Source: Reclinomonas americana ATCC 50394 (taxonomy: Eukaryota > Jakobida > Jakobea > Jakobida). Taken from it: 64,000 bases of DNA. The stretch spans positions 434,001 through 498,000 of the forward strand of contig PS015010.1 in assembly GCA_048213135.1 (NCBI GenBank). Reading direction: 5' to 3'. Position numbers and translations under genes: made by a program. This document shows positions 16,536-25,490 of the stretch, piece by piece (positions within the stretch are counted from its first letter, which is position 1; each line of letters starts with the position of its first letter). The notes beneath the pieces are model-generated. The model worked only from the letters and a program-made list of their open reading frames with translations. It made no database searches and was not told the DNA's origin.

Positions 16536-18893
16536 TTAATATTCGTTATTCGGTTTGGTGGCCGGTTTCTTATTCTTATCGTCGGGTTTGGCTGCCGGGG
16601 CGGGTACTTTTTTATCGTCGGGCTTCTTGTTTTTGCCTGTGTCCTGTTTTGGAAGCTGGCTTTCTATGCCAACGTTTTCAGCAGGGGTGGAGTTATCTGT
16701 TTTAACATCCAGGAAATCCACGGCATCGCCATTACCCTGGTCAATAGTGGTACTATCACCCGAGCTGAACAGCTTGCCCCAGTCGGTATCGGCGCTGATG
16801 AGATCGGTATTCATGGATGCCGGTTTTTCAAATTCCTTGATCTTGCCGTAACCCAGTTTTTTATCGCCATATACTTTGCTCATGAAAATACCCCACTTGG
16901 GAGCGCTCATCTCCGCACCACCGGCGTTGTTGGCATAAATAGGAATAAAAGGATCGTCGCAACCCACCCAGGTACCGGCGATCAGTTCGGGAGTGTAACC
17001 AATGAACCAGCCATCGGTATTGCCGTTGGTGGTACCGGTCTTGCCCGCTTTTTGTACAGGAATATTATAACTGTTGAGTGTACGTGCCGTACCGAATTGT
17101 ACCACGCCCTGCATCAGTTTGGCCATGGTGTACGCATCGGGTTCACTGATCACCTGTCGGGGTGCGGAAGTAAATTCTTTGATAAGATTACCGCTTTTGT
17201 CTTCAATGCGGTTGATGATGATGGGTTCTGTATTCAATCCTTTGTTGGGGAACATGGTATAGCCCTGGAGCATTTCCAGCATGGGGATCTCCGCAGTACC
17301 AAGAGCAATGGAATAGTAGGGAGGAATTTTGCTTTTAATACCACAGGTCTGCACAAAATCGATCGTACGTTTTACCCCGATCTGGCCGATCAGTCTCCAT
17401 GCAGCAATGTTCTTGGAATGGGCCAGGCAATAAGCAACTGTACCGCCACCGCCGCTGATGGTTTTACCACCCAATGTAAGAGCGCCCCCGGGAATAACGG
17501 TTTCCGGGGTATAACCTGCTTCTTCTATCGCCAGCGTGTACACGAAAGGTTTGAAAGAAGAACCTACCTGCCTTTTGGCGGTTACGTGGTCAAACTTGAA
17601 CCATTTGAAATCGATACCGCCTACCCAGCATTTCACCTCGCCGGTACGGGGGTCCATAGCGGCAAAAGAGGTTTGGAGTAATTGTTTGTGGTATTTAATG
17701 GAGTCGTAAGGCGTCATTATCGTATCGATCTGGCGCTTGGCATTCCAGGCAAACACTTTCATCTTAACCGGTACATAAAAAGTCTTCTTGATCTCCTCTT
17801 CCGGTACTTTATCTTCCACCATCGACTTCCACCTCTCCGAGTATTTCATGGCCGCTTCAATTACGTTCTCATGTCCTTTCCAGATCTTATCACCCCGGTA
17901 TTTGAAGTTGGCGTTCAGTTTCTTTTGGATCAGGGGCATGTGCTGCACCACGGCTTCTTCGGCATACTGCTGCATACGGGAGTTGATGGTGGTATATATC
18001 TTCAACCCGTCGCGATAGAGATCGTAAGGTTCGCCTGTTTTCGGGTTCTTTACGTCTTTCAGCATCGTTTTCAGCTTGTCGGCCAACACGGTACGGAAGT
18101 AAGGGGCGATACCCACATTCTCATCTATCTTTTTATAATTCGTGATCAGGGGCTTGGCCTTCAGTTTGGCGGCCTCATCTTCGGTAAGGTAATGTTCCTT
18201 GCAGGCCACCATCTGCCCGATCACGATGTTACGCCTGTCGAGTGCATCCTTGGGGCGGGTGATGGGGTTATAGATAAAACCCTTGAGCATGCCCACCAGT
18301 ACGGCGGCTTCTTCTATCTTCAGGTCCTTAGGTTCTTTTTGAAAGTAGGTACGTGAGGCATTGCGGATGCCGTATACGTTACCCCAGGGAGCACGGTTCA
18401 GGTAAAGGGCGATGATCTCTTCTTTGGTAAAATTGCGTTCGAGTTTCACGGCCACTATCCATTCCTTCATCTTGTCGATCCCCCGTTTCAATACATTGCC
18501 CTTTCCCTGGTGCAGCATCATTTTTGCCACCTGCTGGGTAAGGGTACTGCCACCGCCCTGTGTACCGAGTGTAAAAAAGGCACGGGCCACGGCCTGTGCG
18601 TCGATACCGGAGTGATCGTAGAAACGTTCATCTTCAGTCGCGATCAGCGCGTGAATCACGTTCGGGGAGATCTCATTGTATTTTACTTCGCTCCTGTTCT
18701 CTGAATAGTATTTACCCATGAGTACGCCATCGCTGGTGTAGATCTCACTGGCCAGGTCGGCTTCGGGGTTCTGTAATTCCTCCACGGAAGGCATTTTCCC
18801 GAACAGGCCGAAATTGGCACAAAGGAACATGAGGATGACCAGTACGAAACCACCCAGGAATACACGCCATAAAATTTTTATCGAGCGCTTCAT
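16536..18893 (-). CDS. Penicillin-binding protein 1A (bifunctional transglycosylase/transpeptidase)
   Basis: A 785-residue class A PBP. One N-terminal membrane helix (about 8-28) is followed by a GT51 glycosyltransferase domain with EDERFYDHSGID (about 86-97) and STLTQQVAKMM, then a transpeptidase domain with the SSFKP active-site motif (about 445) and KTGTTN (about 618). It polymerises and cross-links peptidoglycan on the outer face of the inner membrane. The tail (from about 745) is a Lys/Pro/Asp-rich low-complexity stretch. A -7 box TAGCTTTG lies at 18934-18941. It is convergent with the surface-protein gene across the assembly gap. Confidence 0.95.
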   Translation of the reverse strand: MKRSIKILWRVFLGGFVLVILMFLCANFGLFGKMPSVEELQNPEADLASEIYTSDGVLMGKYYSENRSEVKYNEISPNVIHALIATEDERFYDHSGIDAQAVARAFFTLGTQGGGSTLTQQVAKMMLHQGKGNVLKRGIDKMKEWIVAVKLERNFTKEEIIALYLNRAPWGNVYGIRNASRTYFQKEPKDLKIEEAAVLVGMLKGFIYNPITRPKDALDRRNIVIGQMVACKEHYLTEDEAAKLKAKPLITNYKKIDENVGIAPYFRTVLADKLKTMLKDVKNPKTGEPYDLYRDGLKIYTTINSRMQQYAEEAVVQHMPLIQKKLNANFKYRGDKIWKGHENVIEAAMKYSERWKSMVEDKVPEEEIKKTFYVPVKMKVFAWNAKRQIDTIMTPYDSIKYHKQLLQTSFAAMDPRTGEVKCWVGGIDFKWFKFDHVTAKRQVGSSFKPFVYTLAIEEAGYTPETVIPGGALTLGGKTISGGGGTVAYCLAHSKNIAAWRLIGQIGVKRTIDFVQTCGIKSKIPPYYSIALGTAEIPMLEMLQGYTMFPNKGLNTEPIIINRIEDKSGNLIKEFTSAPRQVISEPDAYTMAKLMQGVVQFGTARTLNSYNIPVQKAGKTGTTNGNTDGWFIGYTPELIAGTWVGCDDPFIPIYANNAGGAEMSAPKWGIFMSKVYGDKKLGYGKIKEFEKPASMNTDLISADTDWGKLFSSGDSTTIDQGNGDAVDFLDVKTDNSTPAENVGIESQLPKQDTGKNKKPDDKKVPAPAAKPDDKNKKPATKPNNEY

Positions 18894-18933
18894 GCAGGAA
18901 TATTTTGAAAGTTTAAGCGATTCATTTGCAGCG

Positions 18934-18941
18934 CAAAGCTA
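18934..18941 (-). promoter_or_regulatory. -7 promoter element TAGCTTTG of the PBP1A gene
   Basis: On the minus strand TAGCTTTG matches TAnnTTTG. It lies 40 bases before the start codon. No clear TTTG -33 element was found at the expected distance. Confidence 0.45.
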
Positions 18942-18975
18942 ACCATTGACCGGTTGAGCTGCCTTGTGCCGGTTG

Positions 18976-21933
18976 TTAAAACCTGTTTGGATATTGCGTA
19001 TTTAACAAGGTTTTATAGGCCTGTATGTTTTTATTGCTTTTCAGCAACTGAAGGTTGTCATTATTGATGATAAGGAAACTGTATTTATTAGCCGGCAGCC
19101 ACGATACTTCCCTCGCCGCGCTTCTCCTGATCTTATCATAATATACCAGCGCTTCGTCGGCATTCGCGAAAGGCGATATCAGCAGAATGCTGTGTTCCGC
19201 GTCAATGGCGTCTCTCACTATGTCGATGGTCTGACCATAATATTTTTCCCTGTTGTACCGGTTGAAAGCGTTGCGGGCTTCATTCACGTATACACCGTCT
19301 ACCTTGTCCAGTACCATTACTACGTAATGTGGTGCAGCGGCATTGAGGGCAAAGGAGCCGGGTATGGATGGAGCAACCGGTGGCGTCACTTTTTTAGTGG
19401 TATCGGTCAATGGTTTTACCACGGGTGCTTTTACCACAGGCTTGGGATCGTCCGGAACCACGATCGTGGGGTCGTCGGCGGCACGGGTCACCTGCAGTTC
19501 GGTCAGGTATTTTTCAATCTCGCTCCTGCGTTTTACCACATCAATCATGGTAGCGGCTTTTTCGCTGAGCGGAGAAGTGGGGTAGGTGGTCATTAATGTC
19601 TGCAGCGTGGAAATGGCCATACTGTCATTCCTGTTCTTAACGTGCTGCAATGCTTCGATATACACCAGTTGCGGTGTCCAGTAGTTAACGCCATACAGGT
19701 TGTCGGCTTTTTTCTTTTCCGCCATGGCCTGTTCAAAGTTACCTTCTATGAAAAGTCCGTAAATGCGTTCGTACAACTGCGTGGCCGCCGGGTTCTTCAC
19801 TTTAGGGTCATTCACACCCGGGTTATTCAGTTTCTGTGCAGAAGGAGAATTGGCAAATTTACTGTTCAGCAGTCCTTTATAATAATCGGCTTTAGCGGTG
19901 TTGCCCAGTTTGGAGTAACAGAAGTAAAGGCCCAGGTACACTTCACCGTCGGCAAGGCGGGCAGGGAAGCGGCGCAGGTAGTCTTCATAAGTATCAGCGG
20001 CCATCTGGTATTCTTCCAGGTCGTTTTGGTAGGCCTTGGCCAGTTCCAGCAGGTTGGAAGCCAGGATGTCGTTGCTGGCATTCATTTTTTCTTCGGTGAG
20101 CGGCACATTCCTGATCATGGCATCGTAACTGAGTTCTGTGTCGCCATTGGTCACGGGCACGGTGCCGGCATTCTTCAGGTCGCCGGGCACTTTACCTTCA
20201 CCACGACCGGTACCGGAAACCGGGGCAGCGATGTTTTCAGCGGCGGCCCTGCGTCTCCAGTTGTCTACATTTGAGCGGTTGCCCCACTTGCTTTTGAATT
20301 CATTAAAACCTCTCGATTTAAGCGAACTGTTGTAGAAGTACCATTCGCCTTTGGTATTGCCGCCAAAGAGGTCGGCGGCTTGTGTATTATTGCCGAAGGG
20401 CTGCATCTCACCACCGGCATAAGAACCGTCGTCTTTCACACCTTTTTCCTTGCGCAGTTTCTTCAGTAATTTTTTTATGAATTCGTCCCTTACGCCGGCT
20501 TCCATTCCTGCCAGGCGTTGCAGGCTGTCTTCGCGTTCAATATTGGTCGTTGCTTCCACGATCCTGCCGAGTGCGGCTTTGCGCTCCTGCATCAGTTTGA
20601 TCTTTGCCGACAGGCTGCTGTCATTTTCGCCTCCCTGTACACTGTCGTACATAGCGGCGGCCAGGCGGTATTGTTTGCGGCTGTAAGCGATGTCGCCTAA
20701 TTGCAGGAAAGCCCGGTTCCTGTAAGGCACATTGCCTTCATTGTATTTGATGCTTTTCCTGTACAGGTTGACGGCAACAGCCGTATCCGGTTTTTTCAGG
20801 GCCAGTTGTCCGGCGGCATAGTACACAATATCCCGGTAGGCGTCAAACCTGTCTTTCCGGCCCATCCGGTTGAGGTTGCTGATGCTTTTGTCCAGTTCCT
20901 TCACGTTGCCGCCTTTCATCATTTTGGCTTCATTGAGCTGGGCATAAATGTCGAGCAGCGGGTCAACGGTATGTTTGGAAGCTTTTGAGTAATATTTGGA
21001 TGCTTTGTCGTACTGCCCGTTCATTTCATACATCTGCCCCAGCAGGTATTCCCATCTGGATTTATCCTGTTTGGTATCCGCGGCGGTCAGTGCTTTTTCG
21101 AGGTGAACGGCGGCGCTGTCGTAACTGCCCTGCCTGAAGAACCAGTAGGCGTTCACTTCTTCCAGGTCGTTGCGCAGGCGTTTGGGCAGGTTGGGGTCAT
21201 TCTGCAGGGTATTGATCAGGCCTGCGGCATCGGCATATTCTTCCTGCTCAATAAAAGTGCGTGCCAGCCATATCAGGGCGTCGTTGCGGCTGGGAGGCAG
21301 GGAAACCACTTTCTGAATAATATTCCTTTTCTCCTTATTGGCGATGGAGATCACGTTATTGGCGCCGGCGGCGGAGTTGGTACCTACAATGCGGTCATCG
21401 TCATCGTTCCTTCTTTTGCGGGGGAACAGGTTATAGTTGATGAACTGGAAGGTCATGGCGGCGGAGTCAAAATCCTTACGCAGGAAATACGCTTTGCCAA
21501 TGAGCAGGTACATATTGTCGATCCAGTCGTTGCGCAGGTCATGCAGCAATATACCGGCCGTGGAGGTGATTACTACGGAATCGAGTTCCGTGGTTTGTGT
21601 TTTGGTATTCTCCAGTGAGTAGGGATAGAAGGAGAGCAGGTTGGCATATTCTTCCTTATTACTCATCTTCGCCCTTTCTATAATAGCGTTAACGCGGTTG
21701 TTGGCGTTGAAATAATAGTTGTAGTGGGTTACGGTGTTCTGGATGAAGTTGCGGGGTACGGTAAATTTCTTATCGGCTGTCTTTTCAGAGCCCAGTTTTT
21801 TGTTTTCGTATTGTTCGGGTTTTTTCTCCTTACCGAAGGGCTCGAATGTCCAGGTAGGCTGCGCCAGGGCACATACGGGAATGATGAGCAGCAGCAGGTA
21901 AACCGCAGGGATGGCAAATGTTCTCTTCAGCAT
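18976..21933 (-). CDS. porW: TPR protein, PorW/SprE-like component of type IX secretion
   Basis: A 985-residue exported protein with a signal peptide ending CALAQ (about residue 25); the Cys context does not make a good lipobox. The early segment THYNYYFNANNRVNAIIERA followed by WIDNMYLLIGKAYF, then long arrays of TPR-like helices (about 130-840), matches my memory of PorW/SprE proteins, which support T9SS and gliding. The C-terminal 120 residues (from HYVVMVLDKVDGVYVNEA) look like the conserved SPOR-like end of that family. A T9SS substrate is encoded at 60017-63931, so a secretion machine is expected in this genome. A plain TPR protein remains possible. Confidence 0.7.
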   Translation of the reverse strand: MLKRTFAIPAVYLLLLIIPVCALAQPTWTFEPFGKEKKPEQYENKKLGSEKTADKKFTVPRNFIQNTVTHYNYYFNANNRVNAIIERAKMSNKEEYANLLSFYPYSLENTKTQTTELDSVVITSTAGILLHDLRNDWIDNMYLLIGKAYFLRKDFDSAAMTFQFINYNLFPRKRRNDDDDRIVGTNSAAGANNVISIANKEKRNIIQKVVSLPPSRNDALIWLARTFIEQEEYADAAGLINTLQNDPNLPKRLRNDLEEVNAYWFFRQGSYDSAAVHLEKALTAADTKQDKSRWEYLLGQMYEMNGQYDKASKYYSKASKHTVDPLLDIYAQLNEAKMMKGGNVKELDKSISNLNRMGRKDRFDAYRDIVYYAAGQLALKKPDTAVAVNLYRKSIKYNEGNVPYRNRAFLQLGDIAYSRKQYRLAAAMYDSVQGGENDSSLSAKIKLMQERKAALGRIVEATTNIEREDSLQRLAGMEAGVRDEFIKKLLKKLRKEKGVKDDGSYAGGEMQPFGNNTQAADLFGGNTKGEWYFYNSSLKSRGFNEFKSKWGNRSNVDNWRRRAAAENIAAPVSGTGRGEGKVPGDLKNAGTVPVTNGDTELSYDAMIRNVPLTEEKMNASNDILASNLLELAKAYQNDLEEYQMAADTYEDYLRRFPARLADGEVYLGLYFCYSKLGNTAKADYYKGLLNSKFANSPSAQKLNNPGVNDPKVKNPAATQLYERIYGLFIEGNFEQAMAEKKKADNLYGVNYWTPQLVYIEALQHVKNRNDSMAISTLQTLMTTYPTSPLSEKAATMIDVVKRRSEIEKYLTELQVTRAADDPTIVVPDDPKPVVKAPVVKPLTDTTKKVTPPVAPSIPGSFALNAAAPHYVVMVLDKVDGVYVNEARNAFNRYNREKYYGQTIDIVRDAIDAEHSILLISPFANADEALVYYDKIRRSAAREVSWLPANKYSFLIINNDNLQLLKSNKNIQAYKTLLNTQYPNRF

Positions 21934-22215
21934 GAATCAAAAGGTTGTAAAACAGGGCTAAATATCGGTTATTTTTATTAATTATTGCCTAATCCCGGTG
22001 GAGTTTTGGGGTATTTAGGGAATTTTTAAAGAATGATGGTGAATGTGATGATATGATAATTTGATAATATGCCAATTCTCTTAATTATGAGGTCACTGGG
22101 CAATAGTATATTCTCTATCGATTCGTAATTCGTAATTGGTAATTCGTAATTGTTCATCCCCGCTCTCTTGTGTTTTCACCCGCAATCTGTAACTTTAGCA
22201 TCCAACAAAAAAATA
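21934..22215. other. Intergenic region with AT-rich simple repeats
   Basis: A 282-base stretch between divergent genes. It contains TGATAATTTGATAAT-type words near 22055-22075 and three tandem TAATTCGTAATT-like units at about 22120-22152. No gene or RNA could be recognised. Confidence 0.7.
22120..22152. repeat. Dispersed ATTCGTAATT repeat, copy 1
   Basis: Three ATTCGTAATT units in a row, one followed by GG. The same unit occurs in intergenic DNA near 26314, 26435 and 53281. Confidence 0.75.
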
Positions 22216-22614
22216 ATGGCCAAAATAGACGCCAACAGCACATTAAAACGTTTACGTAACCGGTACAGGCTGGTGGTGATGAACGAGGACACTTATGAAG
22301 AAGTAGTTAAGTTCAAGCTGAGCCGCATGAGCGTTTATATTACCCTGTGTACTTTATTTGTCGTTTTTATCGGCCTTATACTGGCGCTGATCGTTTTTAC
22401 CCCGCTCAAGTATTACCTGCCCGGCGTGGGCTATGGCAATGCGAAACAACAGAAAGAGTACCGGGAACTGAAGATCAGGACCGATTCCATTGAAAAAGCC
22501 CTGCAGCATAAAGAGCAATATTATAACGATCTGAAAAAGGTATTGCAGGGAACGGTGACCAAACTGGATACGAATAAACTGGCTCTGCCCAAAACAGAGA
22601 ACAGTCTTGAATAA
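22216..22614 (+). CDS. Single-pass membrane protein with coiled coil, like an M23 peptidase anchor
   Basis: A 132-residue protein. ATG at 22216 is chosen because MAKIDANS leads into the conserved-looking RNRYRLVVMNEDTYEEVVKF segment; the longer frame from 22150 lacks support. One membrane helix spans about 42-66, followed by TPLKYYLPG and a charged coiled coil (about 80-118). From memory this is the layout of the N-terminal anchor of Bacteroidota M23 peptidases, often encoded beside bactofilin, but no peptidase domain is present here. The bactofilin gene begins 27 bases downstream. A structural partner of bactofilin is a reasonable inference. Confidence 0.75.
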   Translation: MAKIDANSTLKRLRNRYRLVVMNEDTYEEVVKFKLSRMSVYITLCTLFVVFIGLILALIVFTPLKYYLPGVGYGNAKQQKEYRELKIRTDSIEKALQHKEQYYNDLKKVLQGTVTKLDTNKLALPKTENSLE

Positions 22615-22641
22615 CCAAGTCAATAACCTAAAACTAACCAT

Positions 22642-23040
22642 ATGTTCAAGTCCAGATCTGCATCCGATGCCCCGGTTGTTGGGGCGAACAGCATTATCGG
22701 TGCCGGCACCGTTATTACCGGCGACATCCAGACCAGCGGCGATATCCGCATCGACGGTACGCTGAAAGGTAACCTGGTAACAAGGGCCAAAGTGCTGATA
22801 GGGCCCGAAGGATCAGTGGATGGCGATATCAAAGGCCAGCAGGCCGATATCCTGGGTAATGTAAAAGGTACCCTTACAGTGGCCGACCTCCTGCACCTGA
22901 GGGGTAAGGCTTCGATCAACGGTGATGTATACGCCGGCAAATTACAGGTGGAGCCAACGGTAACTTTCAACGGCCAGTGCCATATGGGCGCCAATGTTGT
23001 TGAACTGAACACCGAAATGGCGGCAGTAGTAAACCAATAA
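22642..23040 (+). CDS. Bactofilin (polymer-forming cytoskeletal protein)
   Basis: A 132-residue protein of usual bactofilin length. Residues about 15-115 form the right-handed beta-helix repeat with periodic Gly/Asp turns: TVITGDIQTSGDIRIDGTLK, then VLIGPEGSVDGDIKG and LRGKASINGDVYAGKL. Bactofilins self-assemble into filaments at the inner membrane and guide peptidoglycan enzymes, giving shape. It is the second gene in a four-gene run (22216-24072), after the membrane anchor protein. Confidence 0.93.
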   Translation: MFKSRSASDAPVVGANSIIGAGTVITGDIQTSGDIRIDGTLKGNLVTRAKVLIGPEGSVDGDIKGQQADILGNVKGTLTVADLLHLRGKASINGDVYAGKLQVEPTVTFNGQCHMGANVVELNTEMAAVVNQ

Positions 23041-23060
23041 AACAGGCCAACCGGCAATTC

Positions 23061-23456
23061 ATGAACGAAAACATAAAACCAGTCCGACCGATCCTTATCA
23101 TCTTTGTTATCCTCAACGGACTGATCATTGCCCTGAAATCGAGGCTGGACACCTGGGGTTTTGACCGCGATGTATTGCTGGTCGCCAACCTCCTTTTCTG
23201 CGCACTCACGGTGTTTACCATGCTGCGGCAGATCAGGGCGATGAAGAACAGCAATCCCAATGCTTTTGTACGCAGCATCATGGCCGGCACCATGATCAAG
23301 ATGTTTGTCTGCATCATTGCCGTAGTGGCGTACATACTGGCATTCCGCAAAACTTTCAACAAACCGGCGGTGTATCTTTCGCTGGGATTCTATGTCATTT
23401 ACCTGGTGGCGGAAGTAAGACAGATGATGAAGCTGAATAAAACAAAAAATGGCTAA
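23061..23456 (+). CDS. Four-helix membrane protein, similar to one near ATP synthase genes
   Basis: A 131-residue integral membrane protein with four hydrophobic helices (about 8-25, 38-56, 75-95, 102-121). I recall similar small proteins between atpZ and atpB in Bacteroidota, where they follow bactofilin genes; the shared feel lies in the FVRSIMAGTMIKMFV helix and the VYLSLGFYVIYLVAEV helix. Here no ATP synthase gene follows. Function unknown; a helper for F0 assembly is a guess. Its end overlaps the SprT-like gene by eight bases. Confidence 0.75.
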   Translation: MNENIKPVRPILIIFVILNGLIIALKSRLDTWGFDRDVLLVANLLFCALTVFTMLRQIRAMKNSNPNAFVRSIMAGTMIKMFVCIIAVVAYILAFRKTFNKPAVYLSLGFYVIYLVAEVRQMMKLNKTKNG

Positions 23457-24072
23457 ACAGGAGGCGCCTCTCTTACAATTAAAATCCTACTTGCCCGAAG
23501 GCAGCTTCGATGATGTGCTGTACTATCTCCAGCATTATAAAGTACATCTAACGATTACGCGTAAACGCGAAAGTGTGCTTGGCGATTATCGTCATGCCCA
23601 TGCCGGGCAAACGCACCGCATCAGCGTGAACGGTAACCTCAACTCTTATTCTTTTCTCATTACCCTGCTGCATGAACTGGCACACCTGTTCACGTATGAG
23701 CAGTTCGGGCACCGGGTTCAGGCACATGGCCAGGAGTGGAAAAAGGAATTCAGTAAGATACTGGCCCGCTTCATGGCAAAAAATATTTTTCCGGAAGACA
23801 TCCGCCGTGCCCTGCTCAATACCCTGCAAAACCCGGCTGCCAGCAGTTGCGGTGATGAGCACCTGCTGCGGGTACTGCGGCATTATGATCCGAAGCAGGA
23901 AGGTGTTTGCCTGGTGGAGCAGGTACCCGATGGCGGGTTATTCATGATTCCCGGAGGTCGCATATTCCGCAAGGGCGAACGGGTTCGCAAAAGATTTAAA
24001 TGTACCGAACTGGCTACCGGTAAGTTGTATCTCTTCAGCCCGGTGTATGAAGTGAAAATTGTGGAACGTTAG
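23449..24072 (+). CDS. SprT-like zinc metalloprotease domain protein
   Basis: A 207-residue protein. The zinc motif HELAH (about residues 75-79) with a further His in AHGQEWKKEF (about 92) is the SprT/Spartan-like layout. The C-terminal half has Cys residues (SSCGDEHLL and RFKCTELATGK), possibly a zinc ribbon. SprT-like domains act in cleavage of DNA-protein cross-links in eukaryotes; bacterial roles are unclear. Translation is coupled to the preceding membrane protein gene by an eight-base overlap. Confidence 0.87.
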   Translation: MAKQEAPLLQLKSYLPEGSFDDVLYYLQHYKVHLTITRKRESVLGDYRHAHAGQTHRISVNGNLNSYSFLITLLHELAHLFTYEQFGHRVQAHGQEWKKEFSKILARFMAKNIFPEDIRRALLNTLQNPAASSCGDEHLLRVLRHYDPKQEGVCLVEQVPDGGLFMIPGGRIFRKGERVRKRFKCTELATGKLYLFSPVYEVKIVER

Positions 24073-24075
24073 GTA

Positions 24076-24780
24076 TTAGTCATTAGTATTTGCAACCCAG
24101 CCGGAAAGGATTCGTTCATCGGCACTGATCTTTCCCAGCACTTTATATTTACTGCTGCTTAGTACCCAACTTGCTGCGGCTTTTTCTTTCTGCACATTCC
24201 TGGTGCCCACAAAAGTGGAGTGGATGAACCAGGTCTCTTTTCCATCGTTGTAAATAAAACCGGTGTGATTGTCGAGCCCGACAATGTAAAGTCCGTACCC
24301 CTGCTGCTGCACCGAAGCAAGAAAACTGGTCATGGGCAGGTTGCTGAACCTGCGGATGAGGGTGGGTTGCACCAGCGTGGTGATCATTTGTTCCGATGCA
24401 CATTGTGCCAGCCGGGTACGTGATAAGCGAACGCCTGCGTCCTGCAATACCGTGGTTACAAAATACCCGCAGGCGATGCTTCCTTTTTGCGGCGACTGGC
24501 TGGTGCCGTTGAAACTCCAGGCCGTACCGATCCACCCGGGAATGATGGTTTCCGCGACGGTTTGGGTAAAGATCTTTTCTTTTTCTGACCTGGGCATATG
24601 ATCCCACCTCAGCCGGTATTGCTCCCGCACCTGTATCGCCTTTTTTTTGCAGGAATCATAATTGACAGCGGCAGGCGGAGAAACCTTTGCATGGCGGGCA
24701 GTGCCGGGCACTTTTTCATGTTGACGGCAGGAAGCGAACAGGAGAGTGGCAGTAATGCAGTAAATAAACGATCGGGTCAT
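24076..24780 (-). CDS. Putative lipoprotein with papain-like Cys/His pair
   Basis: A 234-residue protein. ATG at 24780 is chosen because it starts a lipoprotein signal (MTRSFIYCITATLLFASC); a longer frame to 24843 has no such start. In the mature part GSIACGYFVTTVLQDAG places a Cys at the head of a helix, and DNHTGFIYND supplies a His on a later strand, the pattern of NlpC/P60 or related Cys peptidases or amidases. I do not recognise the family with certainty. It would act at the envelope, perhaps on peptidoglycan. Confidence 0.65.
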   Translation of the reverse strand: MTRSFIYCITATLLFASCRQHEKVPGTARHAKVSPPAAVNYDSCKKKAIQVREQYRLRWDHMPRSEKEKIFTQTVAETIIPGWIGTAWSFNGTSQSPQKGSIACGYFVTTVLQDAGVRLSRTRLAQCASEQMITTLVQPTLIRRFSNLPMTSFLASVQQQGYGLYIVGLDNHTGFIYNDGKETWFIHSTFVGTRNVQKEKAAASWVLSSSKYKVLGKISADERILSGWVANTND

Positions 24781-24884
24781 GGATGCAATGAGACAACCGG
24801 CAGAACTTATTCCATAAAATTCCGGTAACGAATTTCGGGACACCGGAACAAGGGCCTGTTTTTTGTAATAAGTTAGGCTAACCG

Positions 24885-24915
24885 TTTGGTTTTTAAAAAG
24901 AAACCTATATTTTAG
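24885..24915 (+). promoter_or_regulatory. Promoter of the ECF sigma operon (TTTG-N19-TATTTTAG)
   Basis: A TTTG -33 element (24885-24888), a 19-base spacer and TATTTTAG (24908-24915), one mismatch to TAnnTTTG. The implied start is about 15 bases before the TTG start codon. Confidence 0.6.
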
Positions 24916-24937
24916 AGTATATATTCAACCACTGATC

Positions 24938-25489
24938 TTGCCTGTTACCCGGAAATATAGCGAAGAAGAGTTGGTGATGCTTCTGCAGCGTCACGATAAA
25001 CAGGCGTTTTCTTACCTCTACGATAACTATTCCGCGGCGCTTAATGGTATTATCTATCGCATGGTGGAAGACCGCGAACTGGCGGAAGATATCCTCCAGG
25101 AAGCCTTTGTAAAGATCTGGAACAATTTCCCGAATTATGATACGGCGAAGGGCCGCTTATTTACCTGGATGCTGAACATAACCAGGAATTTAACCATTGA
25201 TACCCTGCGCAGTAAAGGATATAAAAAACAAACAAAAATCTCTGGGGACGAAAATTCCGTAAGTAATCATGCTGACGATAGCAGGATGGCTGAAAAGTTT
25301 GATGCACTTGGCCTTCGCAAACAACTGATCAACCTTAAACCCGAGCAAAGAAGCATCATTGACCTTGCCTACTTTGGCGGGTACACTCAGGACGAAATCT
25401 CCAGGGAAATGGGAATACCTCTTGGTACGGTAAAAACCCGTATGAGGTCGGCTATTATTGAATTACGAAAACTTTTACAATACCCGTAA
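24938..25489 (+). CDS. ECF-type RNA polymerase sigma factor
   Basis: A 183-residue sigma-70 family protein. Region 2 covers about 22-92 (AFSYLYDNYSAALNGIIYRM, then DILQEAFVKIWNNFPNYD and the -10 binding segment GRLFTWMLNITRNLTIDTLR). Region 4 covers about 120-175 (LKPEQRSIIDLAYFGGYTQ, then EISREMGIPLGTVKTRM). The start is TTG at 24938; the next Met (residue 13 or so) would clip the first helix. The anti-sigma gene follows after one base, the standard arrangement for self-regulated ECF pairs. Confidence 0.94.
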   Translation: MPVTRKYSEEELVMLLQRHDKQAFSYLYDNYSAALNGIIYRMVEDRELAEDILQEAFVKIWNNFPNYDTAKGRLFTWMLNITRNLTIDTLRSKGYKKQTKISGDENSVSNHADDSRMAEKFDALGLRKQLINLKPEQRSIIDLAYFGGYTQDEISREMGIPLGTVKTRMRSAIIELRKLLQYP

Positions 25490-25490
25490 G

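Noticed and set aside
16287-16539. Frames on both strands running through the N gap
   Set aside because: They depend on unknown bases and on the TACG noise and overlap the terminator.
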